From positions 134,222,418-134,286,417 of the forward strand of contig OZ026612.1 of the NCBI GenBank assembly GCA_964020975.1: DNA of 64,000 bases, given 5' to 3'. The notes under the pieces were generated by a model, which was given only the letters and a program-made list of their open reading frames with translations, made no database searches and had not been told where the DNA came from. The stretch is from Hermodice carunculata. Lineage: Eukaryota > Annelida > Polychaeta > Eunicida > Amphinomidae. Positions 39,058 to 50,955 of the stretch are shown in pieces; positions within the stretch are counted from its first letter, which is position 1, and each line of letters starts with the position of its first letter. The position numbers and the translations under genes were made by a program.

Positions 39058-40628
39058 CTGTGATCCTATCCCTACCTCTAAGGCTCAGTCATTTCCTATG
39101 TCCTGTGCACACAGTCATGGGAGCTCTGATAAGGGCTACCACCTTTCCCTTTTGTTCCAAGAAAATTGTTCTTCTTCAATTACTTCTGTTTTTTTTTTTT
39201 TTCTAATTCTAACATTCCATTTCTTTTCTCCTACCACCCTATCAGGAACTCCATAACAGTTCTGACCCCTTTTTTTCACCTGTAAATCTTCGCCTAAGCG
39301 CCGCACTTTCTCTGAGCCCTAACAGTTATGATCCTCATTCTTTCATTCCCTGAACATATTTTCCCTCATCCCTCTTTATGCATCACAACATACCGCCTAA
39401 TGGTCTACTGTCTCGTCTGTTTCCTGGGAGCAAACTCTACACTTACCATTCCTACCTGCAGTCCATTTCTGCATTCTCATTTCTAAGCTGATAACTCCTG
39501 CCCTAATCTGAAACAAAAGTTTGGATTCCTTCCCTCCATCCCAGCATGTACTTTTCTTTGGCTTCTCTAAAACCTTGCATGCATTTAGTGTACTTTTTTT
39601 TCTCATCGTAACCTTTCAATTCACACCTTTCTGCTAACTTATTGATGTCTTTGAGCCATAGTGTGTGTTTTGTAGCAGGTTCATTATATATTTTCCTGCA
39701 TCACCTGTGCTCGCTAACAGGTTATAAATATCCGCAGTAGTTCAACTTGGCCATGCCAATTCTGTCAGCAACGCTCTTCCATCATAACTCTCCTAAGGCT
39801 ACGTCTGTTGCTGTGGACGGTGGTCTTCCTAGAATTCATTTTTCCGATTCATTCTATGCCTTCTGGCATACCCTGGATATCCCCCTCAATCATTGCGAAA
39901 ATATCTAAACCATATAGCATTCCTGGTATTGCCACTCTATTCCACTGCCCTCGATCAGTGAATGCCATTTTAAAATTAATTTCTGCTGTAGCTCTTATCA
40001 TTCACTTTGTGCAGTTCACCTTCTGCTTTATCTTTTCAATATAGTTCCTGAACATACGTTTACCTGTTGAGTTTATCTTTACCCCACAGTACTCATATTC
40101 ATCCACTTCTCCAATTCCAATCGGCTGCTCTCTAGCGTCTGAAATTTGGAATTTCCAAATCTCCATTTTCTATTGTCATCTGGTTTCTTTCTTAGTGTCA
40201 TAACTTGGCTTTTGTCTTGGCAAAACTTCCATACAATATCCAACATATCCTGTGATTCTTTTTGAGACTCGGCCATAAGCACAATATCATTTGCAAAAAT
40301 AACCCCAAAATGTTTTAGTGTCCCAGTCCCATGTGTAATTGCTCCTACCCCACTGAAGACCAGAAGCTCTTCTTCTTTTGTCCTTGGGTTTTGCAGCCCA
40401 GAAAAAGTCTTTGGCTTCTACTTTATCAATTCTATCTCCCAGAATAACCCTGGTGTCATTATCCATATTGCAAGTGATAGGTTAGTCCATATTTCCTCTT
40501 TGGAAGTGAAGAACTGTCTAGTGATTCCGATATACTCATCTTTCAGGCTGTGCAGAATTATATTGCTGAAACTGGACTCTTTATGTTTTAATTCTCGAGT
40601 CCCTTCACTGTATCGTGAGTTCCACCCT
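39058..40628 (-). mobile_element. LINE D: RT and 3' end (minus strand)
   Basis: Read on the minus strand from 40628, it starts next to a GA array and includes LMAESQKESQDMLDIVWK (post-catalytic RT), QVMTLRKKPDDNRKWRFGNS, SSRLELEKWMNMSTVG, and at 39606-39397 LLFQIRAGVISLEMRMQKWT followed by CRVCSQETDETVDH, an RT-associated Cys/His finger. The 3' UTR ends near 39061 with the same GTAGCCCTTATxAGxG wording as the end of LINE E near 54000, which places both in one family. About 31 bp are missing relative to copy 1 (1411-2098). Stops and frameshifts occur throughout. Confidence 0.8.
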
Positions 40629-40630
40629 AT

Positions 40631-40709
<79 letters not shown>

Positions 40710-40712
40710 GTC
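40631..40712. repeat. (CT)n microsatellite
   Basis: CT units beginning at the same base of the LINE D family as the array at 2099, and here ending in CTGT and TTCT variants. Confidence 0.95.
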
Positions 40713-40954
40713 TGTCTCCTTCTCTTTATATGTCTCTCCTCTTTTTCTCGTAATGTGCCATGGAATACCCCAGTTTCCTTTTAATAATTGATACAATCCA
40801 GGCTTTTAATGCATGTGGCGACCATTTGTCACTTCTATTTCCATTTTTTTTAAGTCTAACAGTCGGTAGCTGAGTAACTTTTAGTCAGCTGAGCAATTGT
40901 ATTGCTCATGGTGTACCTTGAAAAGTTACCTCATTTAACTCTTTCTATTTCTCC

Positions 40955-42025
40955 CCAACCATTGAACAAGATACAAATATCATTATAAAGAATCTAAACG
41001 ATTCCAGTCCAGGTAGGGATGATATACATCCAAAGATTCTTAAATTTGTATCAAGTGAAACAGTCTCTTCACTTGCCCATATTATTAACTATCTCTCCAA
41101 ACTGGCATCTTTCCTGAAACTTTGAAACTTGCTAAGAATAACTCTCATTTCTTTTTTTTTTTTCTCTTTTTTTTTAAGTAATGAGGGAATATTCAATAAC
41201 TATAGACCCATTTCTGTTCTTCCTTCTCTTCAAAAATATTTGAAGAAGATGCTCAAAACCAATGTAGTGATTATCTTGACAGATTTGACATCTTATATGA
41301 CTACCAATTTGGATTTCGCAACAGGAATAGTGCAGATTATGCTGTAAGCTACCTCTCATTTAAAACCTTTGAGGCCTTGGAGAGAAAAGTATATACCATT
41401 GGTGTCTTTCTTGACCTCTAAAAAGCCTTTGATACAGTCGATCATACTATCTTATGTCAAAAATTATCATTCTATGGAATACGTGGTTAGCTCTGAATTG
41501 GTTTATCGGTTATCTATCTAATAGGTCTCAGTATGTACATTACTTTGAACGAAGATTTTGACATATTATCTATAACCTGTGGTGTTCCTCACGGGTCTAT
41601 CTTATGACCCATGTTATTCATCAAACATGTAAATGACCTAGGCCTTGTGTCTTAGGATTTGCTATGTCTATTATTTGCAGATGACACAAGTTTACTATTC
41701 AGTGATAGAGATGTTGCGGCTCCAAAGCATAAGATAAATAACAGTCTAGAAGATGTTATTCGTTGGTTGTATTCAAATAGATTATCTGTTAATATTGACA
41801 AAACTAATTATATTTTTCGATTTCCTGATCATATATAATTTCCAGATGATTTTGCTTTGGAAATAAATGAAAAAGCTACCTAAAGTTGAAACATTTACAT
41901 TTTTTGGTGTTTGGTTTGACAAAGTTCTAAACTGGAAAGAACACATTCATTATATCTCTAAAAAGGCAAGTAAAATAATTGGGATCTTTAAGAAGATCGG
42001 ACATAAATTTGGAACAAATGTATCA
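40955..42025 (+). mobile_element. LINE fragment: reverse transcriptase core
   Basis: Pieces read SRPGRDDIHPKILKF-like start (41005 onward), TGIFPETLKLAK, IFNNYRPISVLPSL, TIGVFLDL.KAFDTVDHTIL, LSNRSQYVHYF, CGVPHGSILxPMLF, [13 protein letters not shown] (intact catalytic Asp pair), INNSLEDVIRWLYSNRLSVN and FFGVWFDKVLNWKEHI. These are RT motifs in order from fingers to thumb. Many stops and at least three frame changes break it. A T-rich patch (41152-41176) interrupts motif 1-2. The right end runs into the inverted repeat at 42026. Confidence 0.85.
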
Positions 42026-42200
42026 ATATAATTGCATCATGCTTTGATGTATCCATTCGTATAGAAAAAATGGCCCACATTCACAAATTTCAAACCAAAG
42101 AATGACAGCAAAGGGGATAAATTGTTGGGTTTGAAATTTATGAATGTGGGTCATCTTTTTTCTGTACTAATGGATACATCAAACGATGATGCAATTATAT
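42026..42200. repeat. Near-perfect 71/73-bp inverted repeat
   Basis: The left arm 42026-42096 and right arm 42128-42200 pair with few mismatches around a 31-base loop. The left arm also continues the LINE reading (LHHALMYPFV), so the right arm may be an inverted copy of LINE sequence, or a MITE may have landed there. Confidence 0.85.
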
Positions 42201-43240
42201 AAATATATATTCACATTAAGAAACTCGTTTGTGTATTTCTTTGAATTTCATTCCAGTAATCATTGTACACATATGTAATCAGCGGTGTCTCAGCTAGGAG
42301 GGAATATAAGCCCCAAGGGGTTTCATTCCTGCTGCTGAAAATCTTGCTATCTTTAAATCTGCCTCAGTTATATTACATTCATTTACTTATTTCAATGTAT
42401 GAATCTTTTTTCGGAGAATGTAAGACCTTTGAAACGAATTATCAGGGCTTCTTGATAAAGACAGAAAGTTATTAAGACACTCTTCAAATAACTCATCGCG
42501 GCAGCTTCTTAAAAGTGACTAATGCTTCAAACTACCCATAGCTACCTTGTAAGCAAAAAAAATGTAAAAACACTCTTGAAACTACCTACTGTGGGCACTT
42601 GCTGAAGATGAGAAGGTAAGACACCAATAACTTCTCATTATTGCCACTTGCTTAAGGTGAGAAAGTTATTGTTAATACCACAGATCAAAGAGTCTTGGTA
42701 AAGGTAAGATAATTGAAACGACTCACTATTGTTACTTGATAAAGGCGACAAAGTATTTAAGATATTACCGAAAAAAATCATCATGGTTAGTAGGAGTCAT
42801 AAAAATATTTATTTAAAGAGGATCGGACAAATACCCGATGGCTAATCCTAAGTGCTCACATCAGGTAGGCCTACAGACGAATACATCGAAATACAGTATC
42901 ATTTTACAAAGAGATATGCTGAAAAATGAAAAGTACCAACAAAATGATAAGACAGTAAGTAAACTATACCAACAAAAATGGCAAATAAACCAGGCTTCAG
43001 ATGGTAACTGTACCATAATTAAGTCGGTCAACCCTGTTTACTGTCATCTGGTAAGAATTCTGAAAACTGTTTCGTATGTAATATGAATTCCATTGTGGCA
43101 TCCAATATTTTCCAGGTGGAGTCGAAAGAGAGCCTACTATGGCCGAATAGGCAATTTTTTAATTTCTCGGGCGCAAAAACCATCAAATACTCTATTGAGA
43201 TGACTAGTAAGAAAAATATCAAAAGTTTGAACAAAGAAAA
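42201..43240. other. No recognised gene
   Basis: Only a vague series of ~55-bp repeats with ACTTGCTxAAGxTGAGAAxG wording (42590-42750) is noticed. No coding region is recognised. Confidence 0.35.
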
Positions 43241-43545
43241 TTTGTCTTGATTTAGAATATAGGAAACACTGCAGAAAAAGACTTTTTTCGAATTGAATCC
43301 ACGTATACAGTTTTGAGTTTCTGTCAGATCTCGGGAAAACAAATGACGGTTAAGGCAGCTAAAATCTTTTCTTACAAGTTCGAACCAAAAAATTTGTCTT
43401 GATTTAGAATGTAGGGGACACTGCAAAAAAGTGAGACTTTTTCCGAATTGAATCCACGTATACAGTTTTGAGCTTCTGTCAGATCTCGGGAAGGCAAATG
43501 AGCGTTAAGGGAGCTAAATTCTATTCTTGCATTGTAAACATATAT
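43241..43545. repeat. Tandem duplication, period ~152 bp
   Basis: Two units begin with TTTGTCTTGATTTAGAATxT at 43241 and 43393 and share TTGAATCCACGTATACAGTT, then TCTGTCAGATCTCGGGAA. The minus strand is open across most of both units, so the overlapping frames there have similar products (NCIRGFNSxKV). Possibly part of an unrecognised gene or repeat. Confidence 0.85.
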
Positions 43546-43672
43546 ATTTTCAAAACCTGGATTACCCAATAGCTCAGTATTGGCTAATGAAGGGCTCTCC
43601 AGATCATACAAAAGCACATATTCTATGGACAGAGACACACTGGACAATACAAAGCTCTAAAAGGAGAAGTTT

Positions 43673-43735
43673 GGTTTAAACATATTTTATTAGCAATAAG
43701 AAAGCAGGGCAGAGGATAGCTGTTCACTCAGAAGT
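43673..43735 (-). mobile_element. LINE 3' terminus (short fragment)
   Basis: GGTTTAAACATATTTTATT is the same terminus, inverted, that closes the LINE copies at 49170 and 63723. Beyond about 43692 the match to their 3' UTR is weak. Confidence 0.55.
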
Positions 43736-43968
43736 TTACACATGTATAAATTACTAATCAAATAAAGCGTCTAGTTTCCTTTATAAACAACTGAGCAGCA
43801 TCAAATACGTCTCTGTTAGCCTCATCTGAGAGATCACAAGAACTATTCAGGATTGAGATAGTTAAATGGAAGGCTAAAATAGTCAGTAAGTAGCAAACAT
43901 TTGTTTTCATTATCTTTGAACTATTTAAGACTTATCTCTATAGTTGTCTTTGTGGTATTTTTCGCACT

Positions 43969-44271
43969 TCACGAGTCGATATTGTGCAACAATTTAGTGT
44001 CTTTTCTGCATCCATTGCAAGCCCCTCCATATGTTTGACCCTTTGTTCCAATGACGTTGGGCGCCACACCGAAAAAGTAGTCGGGATGACAACCTAAAAG
44101 ATCGTAATTAACTCTGTGAATTTCTTGACTAGTTTGTAACCACCATATCAACCAACTGTGGAAGAGGGATGAATATAGAGTATCCCAGTTTCCCGATTGT
44201 AGTTTTTCAGCAATAAAAAATATGCTAAAACCAAAAAGCAAGATGTTGTCGCATATATCATTCAATGTCAA
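43969..44271 (-). CDS. Unassigned 100-codon frame with a Cys-rich C-terminal end
   Basis: The minus frame contains HRVNYDLLGCHPDYFFGVAP followed by NVIGTKGQTYGGACNGCRKD and ends soon after. It has a hydrophobic start (LLFGFSIFFIAEK). The latter half has a composition like a real globular protein, unlike the microsatellite frames around it. I do not recognise a family. No partner exon was found nearby. It could be a terminal exon, a decayed repeat protein or chance. Confidence 0.25.
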   Translation of the reverse strand: MTLNDICDNILLFGFSIFFIAEKLQSGNWDTLYSSLFHSWLIWWLQTSQEIHRVNYDLLGCHPDYFFGVAPNVIGTKGQTYGGACNGCRKDTKLLHNIDS

Positions 44272-44299
44272 AATGACAATCAGCTTGTCATACGGCTTA

Positions 44300-45230
44300 C
44301 TTTAATTGTCCTCTCTTTTCGTTAACATCTTGATCAAAGTGAATACAGTAGTGTCATTGTGGTATCAGTAATGTTAGTCGTATTCCCACTCAAGCAGTCA
44401 GTTCTGGTGTTGCCCAATTACAACTTTAAAGTTATCTTCTTAGCCACCTTCGTGTTTCTATTTTCGGCTGAAAGGGAAACTAATGTATGCTGTTGCCCTC
44501 CATTTAAGAAAATTTGTCGAAACTTTTCACAACCAAGTAGAAATAGTTATTTTGTTTTTTGTAGTAAGATGTCTGTTCCCCTGTGTCCTCCACAGGAACC
44601 ATTCAGTACATGTTTTTGTGTTGCAGAGATGCATTCAGTGACTGTCAGATCAGAACCTTTATGCAGTTATGACCCAGCATGTGACCTACATAACTCTCGT
44701 GTCAAGGCGTGACCCATTGACCTACTTCAGAGTCAATAAATGTTACAAGTAAAGTACAAATGTCCCCAAACCCAGGCACCAAGTAACACCTTTTTATAAT
44801 ATTTTAGTGCCCTTGAGCAGCATTAAATATACATACAAGAAGGCAGCTAATTTCTGTGCCAGATATCTATGACCAATCTTTTCATTACCACAGTGCTACA
44901 TGTAAGACCTAATATGAAAGGTACACATGATTTTAATTAATATTTGTTATGAAATGTTCACATTGAAATACCAATCTGATATAATCACACATATATGATT
45001 AAGTTTGTATCCTCAAATGTGGAGCAGGTAAATGTGCCTTACTACACACCCATGTGCTAGCTCCTTTGAGTATGGCATACGTTCCCAATTTCAAACATGA
45101 TAGTGATAAGCACTTCTGGATACTTAGTGTATATTTTTTGGTCCACCTACTCATTCCACAACTTTCCTACCTAGGTTTAAACGTCCTCTTGTGCCATCTA
45201 AAACCTGTGAATTCAGGGAGGAAGTTATTT
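44300..45230. other. No recognised gene
   Basis: A 117-codon plus frame (44359-44712) shows no motif. Nothing else is supported. Confidence 0.35.
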
Positions 45231-45560
45231 TTAATCCATTCCATTCATCTTAAGCCATGCATGATCTACACATTTGCCAGTCCATTTGAAATTTACAGAA
45301 TTGTTAGCTCTGAAGATACAGAAGGCTGTACATAATGGCAGTTTCATTATTGGAATCAGGATGCATTGTTGACCATTTATTGGCATTTCCAAGATATCAG
45401 TTGCAAAACTGATTATTGCTTTTTGGCTCTGCAGAAAATCAACACCCATAATAAGGTCATAGCTCATTTGCTGTAATATATAAAAGTATTGAAACAACTG
45501 CCAATTGCAAATGGGCAGGATAAGCTAATCTACAACTATAACCTTTGATCCACCCGCACC
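45231..45560 (-). mobile_element. Fossil fragment of an LTR-type retroelement (protease region)
   Basis: A short minus frame has YDLIMGVDFLQSQKAII, similar to the C-terminal half of retroelement aspartic proteases, most like Ty3-type elements. No flanking LTRs, RT or integrase were seen. It is a small, broken and probably old remnant. Confidence 0.45.
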
Positions 45561-45587
45561 TTGTACCCACAGGCCAGACCCACTATG

Positions 45588-46237
45588 TTGTCAGACCAAG
45601 CTCCTACACAGAAAGGTTTTAAACGAGGCTCACATTTGGACCACCATTAAACTGCACATTTGACATGATTCTCCGTTTTTGTAGGTACATGCCAACAAGC
45701 TGTAACTCACCAATTTATCCCAAAACTCTTTTTACAGGTATATCATTATAATCACACTGATAATGCATTGTAATCCACATATATCCAAGGCGCAACATGA
45801 CTAAAATTCTTGTAAATGTCCCAATTTTGGTCAAGTTTCACGATTTGTGGAAATAAACACAAGATAAAACCGCGAGTGGATCTATGAATACAGTCTAATT
45901 GCCAATTGAGAAGAGTTGTCATACGGCTAATGTTATGGAACAAACCTGATTCAGGGAAGGATACCCCTTTGAATTTGGCACTGGAGTGTCGAACTTTTTA
46001 CCTGAAATGATTTCTAAGGGACATTTGCGACAATTATAGGCGTGTTGCTGTGAATATATGTAGATTTCAATGGATTATCAGCTGATATTCCCGTAAAAAT
46101 AGTTTTGGAATAAACTGGTGAGTTGCAGCTTGTTGGTATATGCGGAAACGGAAAAATTATGCTAACGTGAACTGGGATGGTAGTCCAAATGTGAGCTTTA
46201 TTTCAAACCTTTCTGTGCAGGAGCTCTGTCTGACAAC
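45588..46237. repeat. Large inverted repeat, ~230-bp arms
   Basis: The left arm (45588-45822) and right arm (46018-46237) are diverged inverted copies. Shared phrases include GAAAGGTTT, GCTCACATTTGGACxACCAT, CCAACAAGCTGxAACTCACC and AAATGTCCC. The ~195-bp spacer is not repeated. It may be a fold-back element; no family is recognised. Confidence 0.75.
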
Positions 46238-46289
46238 GTAATGATTCTATGGGCCCGACCTCCTCCATCTTTTAAGTGGGAATGATTGA

Positions 46290-46759
46290 CTGCACAGATG
46301 AATACACAAAACTCTAATGCTGATAGCGTAAGGCCCTAAGTTGGCCATTGCACATAGATATGTTCTAGGACCCTGAATCAATCAAAGCCAGGAACAGTCT
46401 CCTCAGGTTTGAGTGTTCTATTGCCAGGATTAGCCCCACCAGGAGCTACCTCGTTGGCTGCACAGGATTCACCTTTGTAACCTTTTGTAGGCCCATACAT
46501 ATTGGCATTTGAAGTTCCAAACTGACACACGTAAATTCAACATATCTTATCCCACTGGGCTGACAAGTCCAGAAAACAGATATGTATGATCTTCAATACA
46601 TTACAAATCACGTGGAATGCATTCTTCAAAGAATGCCTTCAGAAGCAGGAGGTATATGGCAAAATTTCCAAAACCTATTCAACATGTTGTTCTTACCACT
46701 GTAAATCACATATTTGTCAGCATATTTAATAGTTTTATTGGATAGAAGCGACAGAAGAT
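46290..46759. other. No recognised gene
   Basis: Nothing coding is recognised before LINE E begins. Confidence 0.4.
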
Positions 46760-47202
46760 GGGGATACAAATATATACAGAAATGGAAGGAAGCTGATGAC
46801 CTTTTCTAAGGAAAAGGGCCTACACATTTTAAATAGAAATGTTAAATGCACAAGACATGGACTCGAGGGAATAGAAAATCAATCAGTGACTATGCTCTAG
46901 TGGATGAGTCATTGTTGAGAATGGTGGAAAATGTGTTCATTGATGAGGATGGTCAGCTGGAAATAGGGAGTCATCATAACTGGATGGCCATAAATCTCTG
47001 CTCTATGAAACAGGTTAGGGAATAGGGCAATCACAGGGTGTGTGGCACATCAACAAGGATACAGATTGGAAGGCATATAGAGAGAAACCTACACAAGTTT
47101 TAGATGTCTGGAAAGGGACATGGGTTGATATAGACATGATAGAGTCAGTTAATGTTCAAAGCATGTCTGGTAATTTCAGGAGAAAGATTTTTGATAGTAT
47201 GA

Positions 47203-47375
47203 AAGAAACAGTGGTGTGTGTGTGAGAGAGAAAGAGTTCCAAGTGAAAACAAATTGCATAGCATTCATTCTGAGTTGAAAACAGCAATTGAAAGAAACAG
47301 TGGTGTGTGTGTGAGAGAGAGAAAGAGTTCCACGTACAAAGAAATTGCATAGCATTCATTCTGAGTTGAAAAGAG
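47203..47375. repeat. Tandem duplication of ~86 bp within LINE E
   Basis: Two copies share AAAGAAACAGTGGTGTGTGT, AGAAAGAGTTCCA and CATAGCATTCATTCTGAGTT. Only a few differences separate them, so the duplication is recent relative to the LINE. Confidence 0.9.
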
Positions 47376-49169
47376 CAATTGGGGTAAAGAGGGTAAAGAT
47401 CAGAGTATAGAGGCTAACTAGAAAGAGAGTAGAGTAGAATGAAATTGCAGTGGCTCAAGAGGAGTACATGGTTGCGAGCAGAAAATAAATGGCATGAAGG
47501 CAGAGAGTAGGGCAAAGCGAAAAGAGGAAATGGCAAGGAGGGCAGATTCGTCAGCAGTTCTTTTGGATGCAAGTGACCAGGAGGAAGAAAGTTCCAATTA
47601 ATAGACTGACCCATAGGGAGAGAGGTCCTGAAGGAGATAAGGGAAACATTACGGAAGCACTGGGAAAAAATGAATGGTCCACAGTTGGGTGCAGAAGAAC
47701 CACCCATGGTTAGGTCTGAAATCAGGTGGGATAGATGGGACCAGGAATTGTGTAAGGGGGTAATGAAGGTGGAGGTCGAATTGCCAGTGGATCAAATGAA
47801 AGTTGGGAAATCCCGTGGACAACATGGCGTTTTGAAGGAATTTATCAAGAAACAGGCACAGATATTATTGGAAAGTATGTGTTGGTTGTTTGACAAAGTG
47901 TTAGAGACAAGGGAAATACCAAGGCAATGGAGGGTACTGAGGATAATTTACATCCCAAAGAAGGAGTGAGTTGAGCAGTGTAGAAGAATATCAATTACAT
48001 CAAACATTGGGAACATTTTTGCATGTATGATGTACAAAAAAGACTGGTGAGTGTAGTTAATATAGAAATTATGCTTGGGTAGATCCAGGATGGTTTCCAG
48101 CGAGGCAGAAGAGTTGTTTATCATTTTTTATCTTGTCTCAAATATTACAAATGGCAAGAAAGGGAAGACATGTGTATATAGTATTTCTTGGATATTCCAA
48201 AAGCATAATTTATGTTAGTGGAGAGATGCATTGTGGGCGAAATGGAAGGGTTAGGCTTTGGGGCACATTTTTGGAAGTGTTAAAAGTTTTGCTTTTTGCA
48301 ATGCATTTCATCAATTACCCCAGGGATTTGGAATTAAAGAAACCTACAGAAAATGACTTGGAATATTCATACTTGAATATGCTGATGTTGAATGATGAAT
48401 TAAAGCTTATGCTGTATGACAAACGAGATCAGTTTCAATTTAAAATTGTAAACTACCCTCCCATGGATAGTAATATTCCTATTTGACCTGCTGATGGTGT
48501 CTATGTGTCACAGTTTATTGCACTTGCTAGAATATGCTCTGATTTTGACAACGTCGAATTACACCATGCATACATATTCGATAAATTGGTAAATCATGGA
48601 TATTCAATAATGAAGTTGAAAAACCATTTTGAAATTTGTAGGTAAAAACGAGTCCTTATTACGCAAAATAAGGTTGATTTAAAAAGTTATATAAATGAGG
48701 TTGTGGGTGAGTATTAATTGTGCCCAGGAATTGATTGGTATATGTATCGAGCAAGATACCCCTTAAAGTTGAGAGTTGCATGCATCAAATCGATGTAAGG
48801 TACGACTAACTTTTAGTTAGTACCTGTCTCAAGTAAAGTGAGAGATGTTTTCCTCCATACTATAGTTATGTTTGGTGAATGTCTATCATGATCGAGCTGG
48901 AGTTTGACATGGCGTGTTTGTGGGCTGGCGATTTTGATCACCTTCATTACACGGAATTTGGTGCAGTCTGTTTGACATCACCGAAAACTCTTGTCCACTT
49001 CTATTTTTCATGACAATGATTATCATTTTGTGGATGTTTTCTGTATGGAGTTTAATGGCAGATGCGTGGCTGGATGAATGTTCAGAACTTGTATGTAATT
49101 AGTGATGTTCATGTTTACTTGTCGTATTTGGACCCACTCAACATTGGCCTGAATTTGGATATGAATCTT

Positions 49170-50055
49170 GGTTTAAACATATTTTATTTCTCAAAGTACA
49201 CACATAAAGTTTCACAAAAATAATATGACAATTAGGAAAAAGGGCTGAGCCCTATCCAAATCCCTCTTGCGGAGAAGAGACAGAGACAGGACATTACAAA
49301 ACAAGACAAAAACACACTTGAGGATGACAGTCACAAGACCAGGACAGATAGAAGGGCTCATAGTCTTAAGTCTACATTGTAATACTGCCGTTTGTGAACA
49401 TGTATAAATGAACTCAAACACTAATGACCTTGCCTAGCCTATCCCTGATGGTTAAAAACGTCCAGTAGCTGAAATGTAATCTTGGGTTCCAGAAAAAATT
49501 AATTCATTATCAAGCAGAGAGCATGTACAAGAACCATACAATATTGTTTGCAGAGTAAATGGGGGGAGAGAAGTTATCGCCGAATGTAATGTTGATCGTG
49601 GTACAGTATATAGAGGGCATGCGAAAAAATAATGCCATGTATCTTCAACGGATGATCCGCAGCGGCACTTAGGTGTGTCAAGAACACCAATTTTATGTAA
49701 ATGAGAATTTAGTTGGCTGGCACCTGGATGTAAGCGTGTGTGCTGAACCGATATAAATCTATTGCCAAAGTTATACAACTCAGTAAAATTTATACTTCGA
49801 GGAACTGGTTGGCATATTTTAGACTTAAAGACTTGAAGTGATCTGGACAGTCGAACATCGATAGGTAATTCATTCCATAACCGAACTGCGGAAGGGAAAA
49901 AAGATTTAACGAAAAGTTCAGTACAAGCCCTGAAATGAGGTAGGTTAAAATGTTGGCGTGTAGTATACGTGGAGGTATTCGGAACTGTAGGAATTACAGA
50001 ACATAAATTATCAGGAGTGAGTTTGTTTGCCAGCTTATACATAAGGATCAATTTC
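49170..50055 (-). mobile_element. LINE fragment: intact 199-codon C-terminal domain plus 3' UTR
   Basis: On the minus strand an open frame (50051-49452) reads MYKLANKLTPDNLCSVIP, FFPSAVRLWNELPIDVRLS, FISVQHTRLHPGASQLNSHL, then CRCGSSVEDTWHYFFACPLY, a Cys/His finger ending the RT protein of CR1/L2-like elements. A 3' UTR of about 280 bp ends at 49170 with AATAAAATATGTTTAAACC. This C-terminal segment is unbroken, making it one of the youngest pieces here. It lies within the foreign block that splits LINE E, and it closely matches the copy at 62660-63723. Confidence 0.85.
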
Positions 50056-50189
50056 GAAAAAATCCCTTCTCTTAGCTAATGTATGCCATCCAACTTCCTC
50101 GTACAATTTTGCATTTATCAATCTTGATAAGTAATGGTCACTGATTATATGATTATTAATATGCAGATTTAAAATGTATGGTCAGTCTG

Positions 50190-50900
50190 AGATCAAATAG
50201 TTCAAAAAAAGTATTACCCTTATTCATAAATTGCAACCCAACAATGACAGCAAAGATATTCAAGAATTACATGGACATCAACATTTATCTTCATGTGAAG
50301 AAACAAATTTCACTCCTGACTTTAAAAAGGCAGTCACCCATAAAATCTTACTAGTGGTTTTAAGCTGGTACTCTCAACCTTTGAAATATTCTTCATTGGC
50401 TACAGACTTTAGTTTCTTTTCAAAATTTTAGGCCTGACCATTTAAAACACAAATCCCATCACTTGGGTCAATGATAAAATGAGACACAGTAGGCATGGCA
50501 AGTTTTGGTTCTTCTGAATTGTCACAGCTGAGTTTCCCGGGAAGAAAGGAAGAAAAAGAAAGCCTACATTGTTTTTGTGATATTTATCTATCTGGAACAT
50601 TATTAACACACTCTACCTCCATTATAACTATGAAGTAGAGAATACAGTCTACAGCACAACATAGTCAATGAAGTACTTATCAAATAGTTCAGAAAAGCAT
50701 TACCCTTATTCATAAATTTCAACCATGACACCAAAGAGATTCAACAGTGACCAAAACGTCAACATCCATCTTCAAATAACTATGTGAAGAAATAAATTTC
50801 AATCCTGACTTGAGACAGGCAGTCACCCATACACGGTAACTGGTGGTTTTAAACTGGTCCTCTCAACCTTAGAAATAGTCTTCATTAACAACAATTAAAG
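50190..50900. repeat. Direct repeats of ~230 bp, 490 bp apart
   Basis: 50190-50420 and 50680-50900 align over their length: ATCAAATAGTTCA, ATTACCCTTATTCATAAATT, GTGAAGAAA, GGCAGTCACCCATA and GTGGTTTTAA. A ~35-base piece of it (AATGACAGCAAAG with its left context) also occurs in the inverted repeat near 42080-42110. It may be an unnamed dispersed repeat or long terminal direct repeats of a short element. Confidence 0.75.
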
Positions 50901-50955
50901 TGGAAGGAGTGGAGCAGTTTATTGGATTAAAGCAAGGCTGTGTTTTATCCCCTAA

